Source of the DNA: Tubulanus polymorphus
Taxonomy: Eukaryota > Nemertea > Palaeonemertea > Tubulaniformes > Tubulanidae
Assembly: GCF_964204645.1 (NCBI RefSeq)
Contig: NC_134029.1
Coordinates: 12,886,850-12,950,849 of the forward strand
Length of the DNA: 64,000 bases
Direction of reading: 5' to 3'
The position numbers and the translations under genes are program-made. Of the stretch, positions 34,313-44,740 are shown piece after piece. Under the pieces are notes generated by a model, which searched no databases, was not told the DNA's origin, and saw only the letters and a list, made by a program, of their open reading frames with translations. How positions within the stretch are numbered: position 1 is the stretch's first letter; every line of letters starts with the position of its first letter.

Positions 34313-37012
34313 TTAGCTCTTACTACATTTTTGACATTTTCGTTCATTTTGTTTAGTTATAAAAAATCCACCGCACAGACATTTGCGTGGAACAGTTTCG
34401 ATACTTAGCGTTTTCGTAGTATATAGACCCTGATTAATGAAGATTAACTTGGTTCGTAGAATATTGTCCCTTATAGTGCAATAAAGTCGTCCATCTTTAT
34501 TGACACTAGCATGTTTAGATTCCAGTCCTTGTTCGCCAAACATGCCAATTGTCCTCCAGACACGAACAAATTCTGGTACATGATAAATTAGCATGTGCAT
34601 TTTCGGAGTGATGTTTGTGTCCGGAAACGCGTTCGGATACCACATACCGAAATCATCACAAAGCCTACCTAGTTCTTCAACTTCAGAATTTTCAAGGAAA
34701 CGGTTTGCCGTATATAATGTATAGATTGAGTGAAATTTCTCAAACAAAAGTTGGAATAATGACTGAGTAGCTGGGTCAAATTCTAGTGCTTCACATAATT
34801 TACGCGGATTATTGATTCCTTTTGATTCATCGATTTTGAACATTTTATGGATATGATTGCCGACAAAACTATTCGAATGGTAGGCCTGTCGATCAATACC
34901 AATCTCAGATAGGATATTGTTGAGTTTTTTTTGGGTCGGTCCTTGAATACTATTAATTTCTTTGAAAATTTCATTCAGAAGAGATTGTTCCGGGGCTATT
35001 TGTGTTTTCAAAGTTGAGATGTCTTTTTTTAGCTTTGTGATGATGATGTTTTGTTTTTTTATGATAGAATCTGCTGATGGTTTGCGACCAGTAAAACATT
35101 CTATACACCTAAATTCATCAGGATTCGATACGCATTGTTTATGAAAGGGTAAGTTGCAATCTACGCAGTATGTATATTCATTTGGGTTTGCATTTTCAAT
35201 AGAGCGAATGAAGCAGATGGATGCCGTGCAGTCAATTACCGATGAACCTTTACGGTGGGAAATTTTCATGAGATTAAGTAATTGGCTGGATGATTCAAAA
35301 GACAATTGTTTCGATTCGATTTCTAGTCTTAATTTTGAAACTACTTCTGATTGGTCTTGCCATTTTTTGTTTAATTCAGGGTTCGATTCCCTTAAGTTTG
35401 TCTGGTCGTGTTCTTTGCACTTGTTTTCCATCATCTCAAAGAAACGGTGGCCTAATCCTAGGGAAATATGGAGAACTGGAGGAACGAGATGAAGCATGTC
35501 TGATGGTTTGAATAGCATTGATGATGAAATACTCAAGGTTTCTGGGCCGAATGATTGTGGTGATTTTGATGAATTTTCGAGATATGATGCGATAGTACGG
35601 TTTTGATATGGATGGGAAGATGGATTGTGTGGTGTTCTGTTCTTTTTCCTAAGATCTTCAAGTTTTACTTGGCACCATAAACAGGGATAGGTAGCCGAGG
35701 GCCCCTGGTGACCCATGCAGTTACACAGATATGCATAATCCCCAATGAGGAACATCCTAACAGGCAAATCTAATTTTCTATTATCAATCATTGTTGATAT
35801 AGTGATATCATTAGCATCGATTTCATCTTTGAAAATCCCGAATACCGTTCTCATATTCTCAACAATATCAGTGCCTTCAAAATAGCCAATCATTTCGCTG
35901 GCATCTGCACTGTTGTTCCCTTCCCCATTTATAACCGAGTATATCATTTTTGTACTACCCCCTCCCTTGTCAATACCCACTTTGACCCAAACTTCATTGT
36001 GAAAATTTGGATGAAAACTCATTTTCTTTCGGTCAGATAGATTTTGTACAGTTCTTTGAATTTGTAACTTCAAATTGGTCAGAGTTGCATGAGGAGCTGT
36101 CTTTTTTTCATGGGTTCTCGAATTAACTTCTAATTCTGTTTGGCCTACAGTGATATAGGGGGTGAAAGATTTTCCCCTCTGCAAGATCTCTTGTCGGATT
36201 TTGTTTGCAGATGGAAAGATTGGCGTTCCATAGCTTTTTAGAACCCGTTTCAAGTCGAAAAGTCGTCTCATCGGCAGACGCAGAGCAAGTTTTAATTCAA
36301 CAGATTGCGATGCGGTTAATGGTTTGAGTAGATGTAATTGTTGAGAATGGTCTATTGCAGATTTAGATAATTTGGGATTGTGTGATAGAAATGTTGAAAG
36401 CGTGATGCTGCTCTGATATGAATTGATTGGTTTAGCTGATATTGTGTCTAATACATTTTTCATTGTCAATGCTCGAGCTTCTAGAGTTTGGGAACTTGCC
36501 GCTGATGATGGGACATTAGGGATGCTCAATTTGCAAAACTTTTCAGGGCGAGACTTCGTTAAGTGACGAGCATCGAAGATGCTATTCATATTTCCTCCGC
36601 ATATTTCTAATAAGCTTTTATTTCTGATTAGAGATTCATATTGTTCGTATTGCAATATCTGATTTTGTAGGCCTAACTCTTCTAATTTCTGATCTTTAAT
36701 TTTGATTTGCTCTGCTGAATTTACATTTTCTGATTGCAAAACCAATTTCTCACTTTCTATCTGTCTCATTTTCGACTCAAGTAGTTTGATCTTAATTTCT
36801 TGTTTATTTTCAGTTGCAGTGTTCTCCGTTTGACAGCTGCGATCCTCTTTGAAATGATAGGTCGGTACAGATGTTTCAACGTTGGTACTTGGTACATACA
36901 TAACAGGGGACGTAAATGGAGTACTGGTAAATGGAGGCTGAATATTTGATTCTTTTTCGTCAAATGAAGTTTGCGATTGAGGAGAAAACTGGCTAGACAC
37001 ACTTTCACTCAA
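34313..37012 (-). CDS. RAG1-like DDE transposase with embedded PHD-like finger
   Basis: Open frame of 899 codons to the stop at 34313; presumed transposase of the surrounding element. Residues are numbered from the frame position at 37012, a TTG codon. The first ATG is residue 38 (36901), and the frame stays open upstream to 37087 next to an acceptor-like AATAG, so a spliced upstream exon is likely. N-terminal region: Ser/Thr-rich, then a coiled coil (about 65-130). Catalytic candidates: D348 (GIDKGGGSTK), D425 (LIGDYAYLC), E831 (FGEQGLESKH; E827 is an alternative). Zinc ligands: C444 and C447 (PCLWC), H806 and H811. The intervals D-19-C-3-C and H-5-H-20-E equal those I know for RAG1 (D708, C727, C730, H937, H942, E962). 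A PHD-like C4HC3 motif (C595 to C639) with PFHKQC interrupts the insertion domain. A Cys-pair motif ends the protein. Intact frame suggests recent activity. Confidence 0.7.
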   Translation of the reverse strand: MSESVSSQFSPQSQTSFDEKESNIQPPFTSTPFTSPVMYVPSTNVETSVPTYHFKEDRSCQTENTATENKQEIKIKLLESKMRQIESEKLVLQSENVNSAEQIKIKDQKLEELGLQNQILQYEQYESLIRNKSLLEICGGNMNSIFDARHLTKSRPEKFCKLSIPNVPSSAASSQTLEARALTMKNVLDTISAKPINSYQSSITLSTFLSHNPKLSKSAIDHSQQLHLLKPLTASQSVELKLALRLPMRRLFDLKRVLKSYGTPIFPSANKIRQEILQRGKSFTPYITVGQTELEVNSRTHEKKTAPHATLTNLKLQIQRTVQNLSDRKKMSFHPNFHNEVWVKVGIDKGGGSTKMIYSVINGEGNNSADASEMIGYFEGTDIVENMRTVFGIFKDEIDANDITISTMIDNRKLDLPVRMFLIGDYAYLCNCMGHQGPSATYPCLWCQVKLEDLRKKNRTPHNPSSHPYQNRTIASYLENSSKSPQSFGPETLSISSSMLFKPSDMLHLVPPVLHISLGLGHRFFEMMENKCKEHDQTNLRESNPELNKKWQDQSEVVSKLRLEIESKQLSFESSSQLLNLMKISHRKGSSVIDCTASICFIRSIENANPNEYTYCVDCNLPFHKQCVSNPDEFRCIECFTGRKPSADSIIKKQNIIITKLKKDISTLKTQIAPEQSLLNEIFKEINSIQGPTQKKLNNILSEIGIDRQAYHSNSFVGNHIHKMFKIDESKGINNPRKLCEALEFDPATQSLFQLLFEKFHSIYTLYTANRFLENSEVEELGRLCDDFGMWYPNAFPDTNITPKMHMLIYHVPEFVRVWRTIGMFGEQGLESKHASVNKDGRLYCTIRDNILRTKLIFINQGLYTTKTLSIETVPRKCLCGGFFITKQNERKCQKCSKS

Positions 37013-37087
37013 TAGGCTCGTATTTCCCCATTTTGCATTTCCTATTGAATCAATAGATGGTAAAATACAATCAATTTCAATGAATTA

Positions 37088-39496
37088 ATTTTCATGCATA
37101 CGAGTCCCTTCATTTATAAACCAATGTCGATCATTATCAGTTGAAATAAAAGATCAATGGAAGTGTACATATGGTACTAATTAATTTAGTTTTGTTGTTT
37201 TCTCATTAATCCATATATTCATAAATAGGAAGTATTAGTCACCAGTTAGTAAATATAATTCAACTTGCCTAACCATTTTTATCATAATTTCTTTCCATTT
37301 CAAATATAAGACCCACAATAACATTATACGTAGAACATTGTGTCTTTACACTTGCTAGGGTTCATTTGAGTTCTTAAGTTTGTAGTTAACAACAATCCAG
37401 ATAAATGCCAATGGAATAGTGGTGAGAGTTCTACCCTTTTGTTATTGTGGGTTGTTGTCACTCATAAACCCTCAAATTCTCAGTCTCACTCACTGGCAGT
37501 CATCATAATATAATTACTTCACCTCCTTTTTCTGAACAATTCTTAAATATGAACATGTGCATTGTATACATTGTAAACCTGAGGCCTGTTTTCCAAGAAT
37601 ACATACGAGACTCTTATTAATGTTTCAATACTGATATTGGCTTAGGCGGGAATGGGTTAATAGGCACAACAGGAGTAGACTATACACGAAACACATTTAT
37701 TTGAGAATTGCCATTTAAGATCTTCATGATCCCTAGATACTTTGATTCAGAGCATGTTTAGAAATCAGTTCCTTTTTGAAAAATAAATCAGAACTTAAAA
37801 AGTCAGAAAATAAGTCAGAAAATATAATTATTGTTTTTATTCAATCAGAAAATAAACACTTAATTTAAATAACAAATTCCAAAGTTTATTTTTCACTCTC
37901 ATTTGAATGCAGCTATAGATTATATTTTTAACAAATATACTTACAAATCAAAAATCGAAAATGTATACCTTATTCATGAATAACTAACTTGCCAGCAAAA
38001 TGCAATGGGCACAGCCGAGGCATAGGCATGATTCATAGTTGGCATTTTGGGAGTGAAGAATGAAACTACTGGGACATAAAAAGAATTGTATTGATATACG
38101 TACTTGCTTCGATCATTTTTTTACTTTAGCTTTATTTTTCTTACTTTTCTGGTTGGACCCATAATAAAGCTTACGTTTCCCTTGACCAACTTTCCTGTCA
38201 AAATTTTCTGCCATTCTGAAATTGAAATCATGCCAATTCAAGTAACAAAGTAACCGCTTATTTGTAAGCATGAGATGGTTTTTCAACTTAGCATACGAAA
38301 TTAAATTGTTGGTTTACCTCACCTGACTAAATTAAAAATATGGCCAGACTGCAGTCTAAACGATATCAATATCAACACTTGCGGTTGGACTCTTGACACT
38401 GCGAATCTGAAATTATAAACAAAAAACTACAGCTTAATCAAGGAATTTTTAACTTTTTGGTATAGACTGACACTGCGACTGCGAAAAATCTGAAATTATA
38501 AACAAAAGTACAGCTTAATCAAGGAATTTTTAGCCCGAGGAGAACTTTTTAGTATGAAATACATTTTCCGGCCTACCTCACTAGACGATATTGAAGGGCC
38601 CCACCCGACGGCAGCCTGCCACTGAAGGACCACGAAAAATCTGAAATTATTGAAGTTACATGCATGATTGATCAATTTTTTTATTTCAAAGTCCAAGAAA
38701 AAGTTTTCGATTTGAAAAATGACTGATTTTTGAGCCTACCTCACGAGACGATATCTTATTTTATGAGTACAGTAGGAATTTAAACGACGAAAAATATCCT
38801 GAAAGAGAAAAGTGGATATTCGAACAGAAAGTCTAAAAGGGGACTACTATTTGATTTGGCTTTGCTTTTGGACATGAATCAGGCCTCTCTACTATTGAAC
38901 ATACGATTCAATATGAATTATCTCTCATGGATATCACTAAATTCGGTGTTCAAATGAGGCAAGGCCTATAAAGATAAAGATACTGCAAATTTGAATGATG
39001 ATCGAAATCGACTAAAACTTATTTCCGGGTTAGGAGCGACACGATTTCTCAGCGATACGGTTACAAAAACACCACTTATAATATATCAATTAAAACTAGA
39101 TAAGCTCACGCTCAGCGCTATGTTTACAGATATAATTATTCTTATCCTCAGATTAAGTATTTCCTGATGTATTTGGTGGTATACTTACTTTTAGGTCGTC
39201 CGATTATCGCTAGACTTTCGAGCCGGACAGGCGACAACGTCGGGGAAATTTCAAAAAACGGCAAATTTAGCGCGGTGGAGCCAGGCCAGTTGAATGTTAT
39301 TTGCAATCTGGCAGGGGACGATTATGCTAAATAGCGCAAGAAACATGCCACTAAAAACCGTAGATTTTCCTATTCACTAGCATTATGCCTCGTGACGTCA
39401 TGAAGTCACGCGATCAGAAAGTTAAAAAATAGCGCGCCCTTGCTCAACTACGCGCTCACATTGTTAGTCGTTATTGCCTGATCGCGTATCGTCGTG
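37088..39496. other. Non-coding 5' flank of the transposase gene
   Basis: No clear exon; one or more short 5' exons of the minus-strand gene could lie here. A partly repeated block around AATCTGAAATTATAAACAAA occurs three times at about 38403, 38488 and 38635. GC content rises toward the right end (39380-39496). Confidence 0.4.
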
Positions 39497-40148
39497 GATA
39501 TTTGATTAATCATACATAGTAATGTCATCAATTTTATAATACCTTGCGGACACTAAATTTGTTGCTGAAATATAATTTTTAATGTTAAATAATGAAAATG
39601 ATTTATTGGTTTCTTTTATTTCGATTTTAAAGTTGGGTTCTTCTTCTGTCTTCATTTTAATAACAAAACTTTTATTAAAACTCATTCAAATATAAATATT
39701 CAATGTTTTAAATATGAATTATTTCACTCACACTTTTATATTGAATAATCTATCAATTTATATGTTATTCATATATATTTTATTCATGTATATGAATATT
39801 TTAAGAGTAATAGGGGTAATGGGCTTTCAGGTTAAAGGTTGAATGGTCGAGTTCATTAAAAATGAAAAATATGAAAATAATAACAATTTCTACTTGAATT
39901 AGGAGTGAAACTCATAAAAAATGAAAAATAATTCTCACACGCTCGAATTTATTTCACTCACACTTTACTCACACTTTTTTCTAGCGAGTAAAAATGAAAA
40001 ATAAATTCGAGTGTGTGAGAATTATTTTTCATTTTTTATGAGTTTCGCGACTAATTCAAGTAGAAATTGTTATTATTTTCATATTTTTCATTTTTTAATG
40101 AGCTCGACCCTTCGACCTTTGGCCTGAAAGCCCATTACCCCTATTACT
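39497..40148 (-). repeat. Outer part of the right TIR of the Polinton derivative
   Basis: Reverse complement of 29017-29668, differing by a few substitutions and a 4-bp insertion. The outermost 343 bp (39806-40148) repeat the palindrome of the left end. A truncated mirror of the ORF start at 29481 lies at 39500-39690. Confidence 0.92.
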
Positions 40149-40363
40149 CGCATGTTTAAGCCAGCTCCACGAATCCGCTGCTATAGCGCAAAAAATTACA
40201 CAATTTTCGTTTCGTATTGCATTTGATACTTTAGCAGGACCCGCGAAAAAATGACCATTTCGTTTCATAGTTTAGCATTTCGTTTCGTATTTTAGCATTT
40301 CTTAATTTCGTTGCATATTTCTTAATTTCGTAGTTTCGTACTTTAGAAGTAGCCGTTTCAAGG

Positions 40364-41348
40364 TCAGCCTTAAGAGTCAGACCATGTCACGTCGAGTGCT
40401 ACTTTCAGTGGTGGCATCATGTTACCCCAATGCGGTTAATCTCGCCATTAATACTTTTAGCGAAGCTCATCTAACACCGGTTAAGGTTATGCGAGGTGAA
40501 GATAGGCTGGGACTCACCCCTACCCGAATCAGAGTCCGCTGCCTGGAAACAGTGGTTGGACGTGTCTTTGTTGAATACAATTCTAGCTCCGAGAGTCTGA
40601 AACCAAGCAGCCTCTGTAGCATCGTGTTGTGTATCATTTTTCAGTTGCTTGTGTTATCGGATAGGGCACCCCGTCGTATCTGAGGCTTGTTGATACTGAA
40701 GGCCTGATAGCCTGTTCGCTGCTCCTTGGCAAATCGAGAGTCGCCCTGGTTAAGAAAGTCTTAATTCCATGCTTAGAGCTCACCACAGCGACTATGGCTG
40801 TCTGGATAAATAATATGCTTCAGCAAGAGATCGACTTGAAGGTAGAAGATACCTTCGACCGGACCGACAGCACCATAGAGTTGTGTTACATGAATAATGA
40901 AATGTTGCTTTTCCGAACATTCATAGCGAATAGAGTAGAAATCATACGTGATAGTTCAGATGTGAGTCGCTGGAACCACATCTCCTCGCAGGAGAACCAG
41001 CTGACGTCATATCTTTCAGACTACAGCTTGAGGAGAGTCATCGTCTAGACCAGTGGCTGAGATGTCCAGACTTTCTACGCCAGACTCGTCATGATAATAT
41101 TTGGCGTCCACCCAACACGGAGTGGTAGTTACCGATTGAGGATCCGGAAGAGAACTAGCACTGTCTGTGCCTGCATAGTGATCGTTGATCATCCCGTTAT
41201 ATATCTGCTCCAAAGCTTCTTGAGTTGGTCCGAACGAGAATGGGCGCGATTGGACTCGACGCATCAGAGATTTATCGTCAAGGTGTGTAATATCAGTACT
41301 TGTCCAATGAGATTGCAGAACTGTCGAAAGGGAGAAATGCCTGAGCAA
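40364..41348 (+). pseudogene. Third BEL element, RT end and RNase H (right half)
   Basis: Continuation of the split gene at 26725. RRVLLSVVASCYPN (about 40384) corresponds to the RT C-terminal MTRRGILSVVSG motif of the other BEL copies. RNase H traces: LIPCLELTTATMAVWINNML, TFIANRVEIIRDSS and RWNHISSQENQLTSYLS. At 41045-41110 WLRCPDFLRQ matches the post-RNase H linker. Many stops and shifts; no integrase is seen before the minisatellite at 41365. Confidence 0.8.
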
Positions 41349-41364
41349 AGCTAATCATATTGCG

Positions 41365-42480
41365 AAAGTGGGATCTAGGTGCTGTGTGTCGCGTGAATTA
41401 CCCTTATACAAAGTGGCTGGGATCGAGGTGCTGTGTGACGCGTGGATTACCCTTATACAAAGTGGCTGGGATCGGGGTGCTGTGTGACGCGTGGATTACC
41501 CTTATACAAAGTGGCTGGGATCGAGGTGCTGTGTGACGCGTGAATTACCCTTATACAAAGTGGCTGGGATATAGGTGCTGTGTGTCGCGTGGATTACCCT
41601 TATACAAAGTGGCTGGGATCGAGGTGCTGTGTGACGCGTGGATTACCCTTATACAAAGTGGCTGGGATCGAGGTGCTGTATGACGCGTGGATTACCCTTA
41701 TACAAAGTGGCTGGGATCGAGGTGCTGTGTGACGCGTGGAATACTCTTATACAAAGTGGCTGGGATCGGGGTGCTGTGTGACGCGTGGATTACCCTTATA
41801 CAAAGTGGCTGGGATCGAGGTGCTGTGTGATGCGTGGATTACCCTTATACAAAGTGGCTGGGATCGGGGTGCTGTGTGACGCGTGGATTACCCTTATACA
41901 AAGTGGCTGGGATCGAGGTGCTGTGTGATGCGTGGATTACCCTTATACAAAGTGGCTGGGATCGAGGTGCTGTGTGACGCGTGGATTACCCTTATACAAA
42001 GTGGCAGTGATCGAGGTGCTGTGTAACGCGTGGATTACCCTCATACAAAGTGGCTGGGTTCGAGGTGCTGTGTGATGCGTGGATTACCCTTATACAAAGT
42101 AGCTGGGATCGGGGTGCTGTGTGACGCGTGAATTACCCTTATACAAAGTGGCTGGGATCGAGGAGCTGTGTGTCGTGTGGATTACCCTTATACAAATTGG
42201 CTGGGATCGAGGTGCTGTGTGACGCGTGGATTACCCTTATACAAAGTGGCTGGGATCGAGGTGCTGTGTGACGCGTGAATTACCCTTATACAAAGTGGCT
42301 GGGATCGGGGTGCTGTGTGACGCGTGGATTACCCTTATACAAAGTGGCTGGGATCGGGGTGCTGTGTGGCGTGGGGATTACCCTTATACAAAGTGGCTGG
42401 GATCGAGGGGCTGTGTGGCGTGGGGATTACCCTTATATAATATTGTTTGGATCGAGGGACAGGGTTTTTCCCTGGATTAC
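41365..42480. repeat. 49-bp minisatellite
   Basis: About 22 units with the core GGATTACCCTTATACAAAG, TGGCTGGGATCGAGGTGCTG and TGTGACGCGT, mostly 90 percent or more alike, decaying at the right end (42420-42500). ORFs here such as 42226-42549 are by-products. A (AAT)n run follows at 42548-42572. Confidence 0.95.
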
Positions 42481-42981
42481 CTGTGGCTGGATCGAGGGGA
42501 TATGAGTAGGCCCTATGTCGGTTTGTCAGTAAAAATGCAAAGCCAATAATAATGTAATAATAATAATAATGTAGCCAAATAACTCTTTGAAAGATTTTTT
42601 GTCATATGGTAGAAAGCTGAGTGCACAACAGCCGAATTACTCCTTTTTAAAAATATATCCTTGAGTGAACTAGTCCACGCTAACCTGGACTTGAACCGGT
42701 CTTATTAGGACCAGAAAGGACTGGCAGTTGACCTAAAACATATGATTTTTAATCCATTTTGAACTGAAGGATATCAAAAAAGTCTTCATTGAATGGGTTT
42801 GAAAAGAGAAAATTGACTCGAACGTTTCCGTCGGTTCCTGAACTTCGCTGAAAAAGCTGAAACACTGAAACGCTGAAATCGTGCTAGGTACCGACAATAC
42901 ACGTTTTGAAATAATTTCCGGGCCGGTATCCGCTGCCGAGTCCTGAACCGTCTTTTATTCTCCACCTTCGGTTACAGAGAC

Positions 42982-43310
42982 ATGCATGGGCAGTATGTGT
43001 GGAGTATACTTCTAGAGGGCCACTTGTTGAACAAATTAATTCGCTTGAAATCCGGATTTTTAATGCATACAGGCAGCATGATGAGGAAAACCCATTCACA
43101 AACCGTGCAAGCCAACTTAAACACTATGCTCAATATTCCAAGAATATGGTTTACTTCTATCGTTCATGTATAAAACAGGATTATAAGCAACTTTTCTTTT
43201 GTCAACACGTTGATGGGCGACGGACTATGGTATTCTCTGAAGGAGGTAAATTAAATTTGACAGCTAGTTATATAAATGATGCAGCTTTTGGACAAAAGGG
43301 ATCTAACTAA
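42982..43310 (+). CDS. Unexplained ORF in the foldback element
   Basis: Open in the frame of 42999-43310 (about 103 codons, first in-frame start-like codon is GTG, upstream frame open into the TIR). The translation has an ordinary globular composition (EINSLEIRIF..., YFYRSCIKQDYKQLFFCQH, RTMVFSEGG) rather than repeat-like. No family recognised. It may be a fragment captured by the element or chance; ATG 42982 is in another frame. Confidence 0.25.
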
Positions 43311-44434
43311 ATTTCTTTTTAATTCACCGTGGAATGGAATGGATTGACGCCAATGACATGCAGTAGGCCCCTACTTATAGGTCATACTAATTAGCGTCAA
43401 CCAATTAATCTAAATCGGGCAAACCATTCAACAACTGTAATTTATTTGCTGTGTTGTGATAATAATAGGTTTTTTTTTTAAATGACATACCAACTGTTAG
43501 AAAAATGTACCGATTCTTATTTTTAGACTACTACGGTATCTATAAAAGGAGGAGTCATAGATAAAGTTGATTTGCTCAGCTGGACACACTTCTTGTCAAG
43601 TACATCATCTCAAGTATTGGGTGTTTTGTAAGTTTGATTTCAGTAATTATTTACTAAGTGCTGTTCCCTCGGACCTCAGTGCTTTCAAACTAGGCCCACC
43701 CCATAGGCTATATCTCCAGAGTGTGTTAGCCACTATTATTTTATTTCCTACTTTAAATGCACTTTTTTCTATTTTTAGACTCGGGCTAAGAATGTGCAAA
43801 TTTGAGATACTGAGAAATCAGATGGCACTAGTTAACTTGAACTGCGAAATTTGCAGCAGGATAGCTGAACGACACAATTTTTAAAAACAAAATGGCTATT
43901 CGAATGCTATTTCAGTAATAACTTGATTCAACCAGAGAGAAATGTCAATTGGGGATGTACAGTACACCCACTTTACTTCCCCGTTTTCCTGGTACCAAAT
44001 TTTTTATCTTAAGCTAAGCAATATTCTAAGGTATGCTAGTGAATTTCATTAGAATATAAAGCAATGGAACCAGAATTCAAGCCCGAGTTAAGCGAACTAT
44101 TGATTCTGATATAATGTAAGAACTGATTTCTTTTGTGTATTCTTGTAGAATGTGTTAAGTATTATTTTAAGCTGTTAAATAATATAATTAGACAAACGTC
44201 AAATTATTGGATCTTTCTTGTTGACTCGTTTAATTTTGTGAGTTTAGAGTTCCAGTCAATCCACAATGTGCAGTGCCTAGCCTTCATCTAGTACTAAAGC
44301 CAAGCCTGTGTATGGGAAAACGTTGTTCGACTCTCATAAGCCAGACAAATAAAAACTTGCAATACATTGCAGATAGTAGTCTCCAGCAAGTAGTCAGAGA
44401 AAGTAAACCAGGTTTTACCCCGTACCCTACCCGG
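43311..44434. other. Non-coding interior of the foldback element
   Basis: No supported gene; short ORFs only. Confidence 0.4.
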
Positions 44435-44740
44435 CATCTTCACCTGTCAAGGGATTCGAACCCACTACACTAAAGCTGTTCTCCGAACCGCTTGACCTCG
44501 AGTCGTTACTAGCCGACCAGAATCAGGTCGGGCCAATCACAGCGCTTGTTACAAACGACATTTGGCATCTATGGAATTTCCCGGTAAATGGACCAATCAG
44601 CGAACACGTAGCGAAAACGGAAGTATTGTCGCGTGTTGATATATGACGTCATTCGCTAAAACGCCGGTAATGAAATCGAGGCCAGGGGGCAGGTGGAAGC
44701 GAGTTTGGAAGCGATACTGGTCTCCTGTCAAGCGAGGATG
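44435..44740 (-). repeat. Dispersed repeat with tRNA-like B box, copy 2
   Basis: Reverse-complement partner of 18059-18388. On the minus strand the tRNA-like part reads GAGGTCAAGCGGTTCGG (A-box-like) and GGGTTCGAATCCCTTGACAG (B box). This copy has the better-preserved promoter elements. Confidence 0.6.

Larger units (their letters stand above)
31172..39500 (-). mobile_element. 8.3-kb DNA transposon with RAG1-like transposase gene
   Basis: The insertion is 31176-39496 (8321 bp). Its limits are defined by the intact left TIR of the host Polinton derivative, which serves as the empty site: the sequence is continuous there at 29665-29668 and is split here, with GATA duplicated (31172-31175, 39497-39500). 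The ends are CACGAGTGTAC and, in reverse complement, CACGACGATAC, so short imperfect inverted repeats starting CACGA. One large gene runs leftward (34313-37012). A 4-bp duplication with CAC ends would fit CMC/Chapaev-type or related elements; RAG1/Transib elements usually make 5-bp duplications. Family assignment stays open. Confidence 0.8.
29011..40154. mobile_element. Polinton-derived non-autonomous element (interrupted)
   Basis: The element is 29017-40148. It begins AGTAATAGGGGTAATGGG and ends with the exact reverse complement, flanked by the 6-bp direct repeat CGCATG (29011-29016, 40149-40154). Long inverted repeats, AG...CT ends and 6-bp duplications are hallmarks of Polintons, and the related terminal sequence occurs at the left end of the larger Polinton at 47214. 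Without the 8.3-kb insertion at 31176-39496 it would be about 2.8 kb with 785-bp inverted repeats, one ORF and a minisatellite. None of the Polinton core genes remains, so it would need help to move. Confidence 0.85.
27540..40363. mobile_element. Foldback-type DNA element with 9-bp TSD, host of the nested insertions
   Basis: The element proper is 27549-40354, flanked by the direct repeat GTTTCAAGG (27540-27548 and 40355-40363). Its ends are imperfect inverted repeats: left GGGTCCTGCTAAAGTACG, right (reverse complement) GGCTACTTCTAAAGTACG, each continuing into degenerate TACGAAAYKAAAT-like repeats (27549-27722; 40195-40354). Without the inserted Polinton derivative it would be about 1.7 kb. 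A 9-bp duplication and long repetitive TIRs fit Mutator-like or foldback elements, but no transposase is present, so the family is not determined. Confidence 0.75.

Noticed and set aside
41365-42480. CRISPR-like regular repeats
   Set aside because: Units are directly adjacent with no unique spacers and the context is eukaryotic; this is a minisatellite.
42226-42549. ORFs of 107 and 76 codons
   Set aside because: They run through the 49-bp minisatellite; no independent coding signal.
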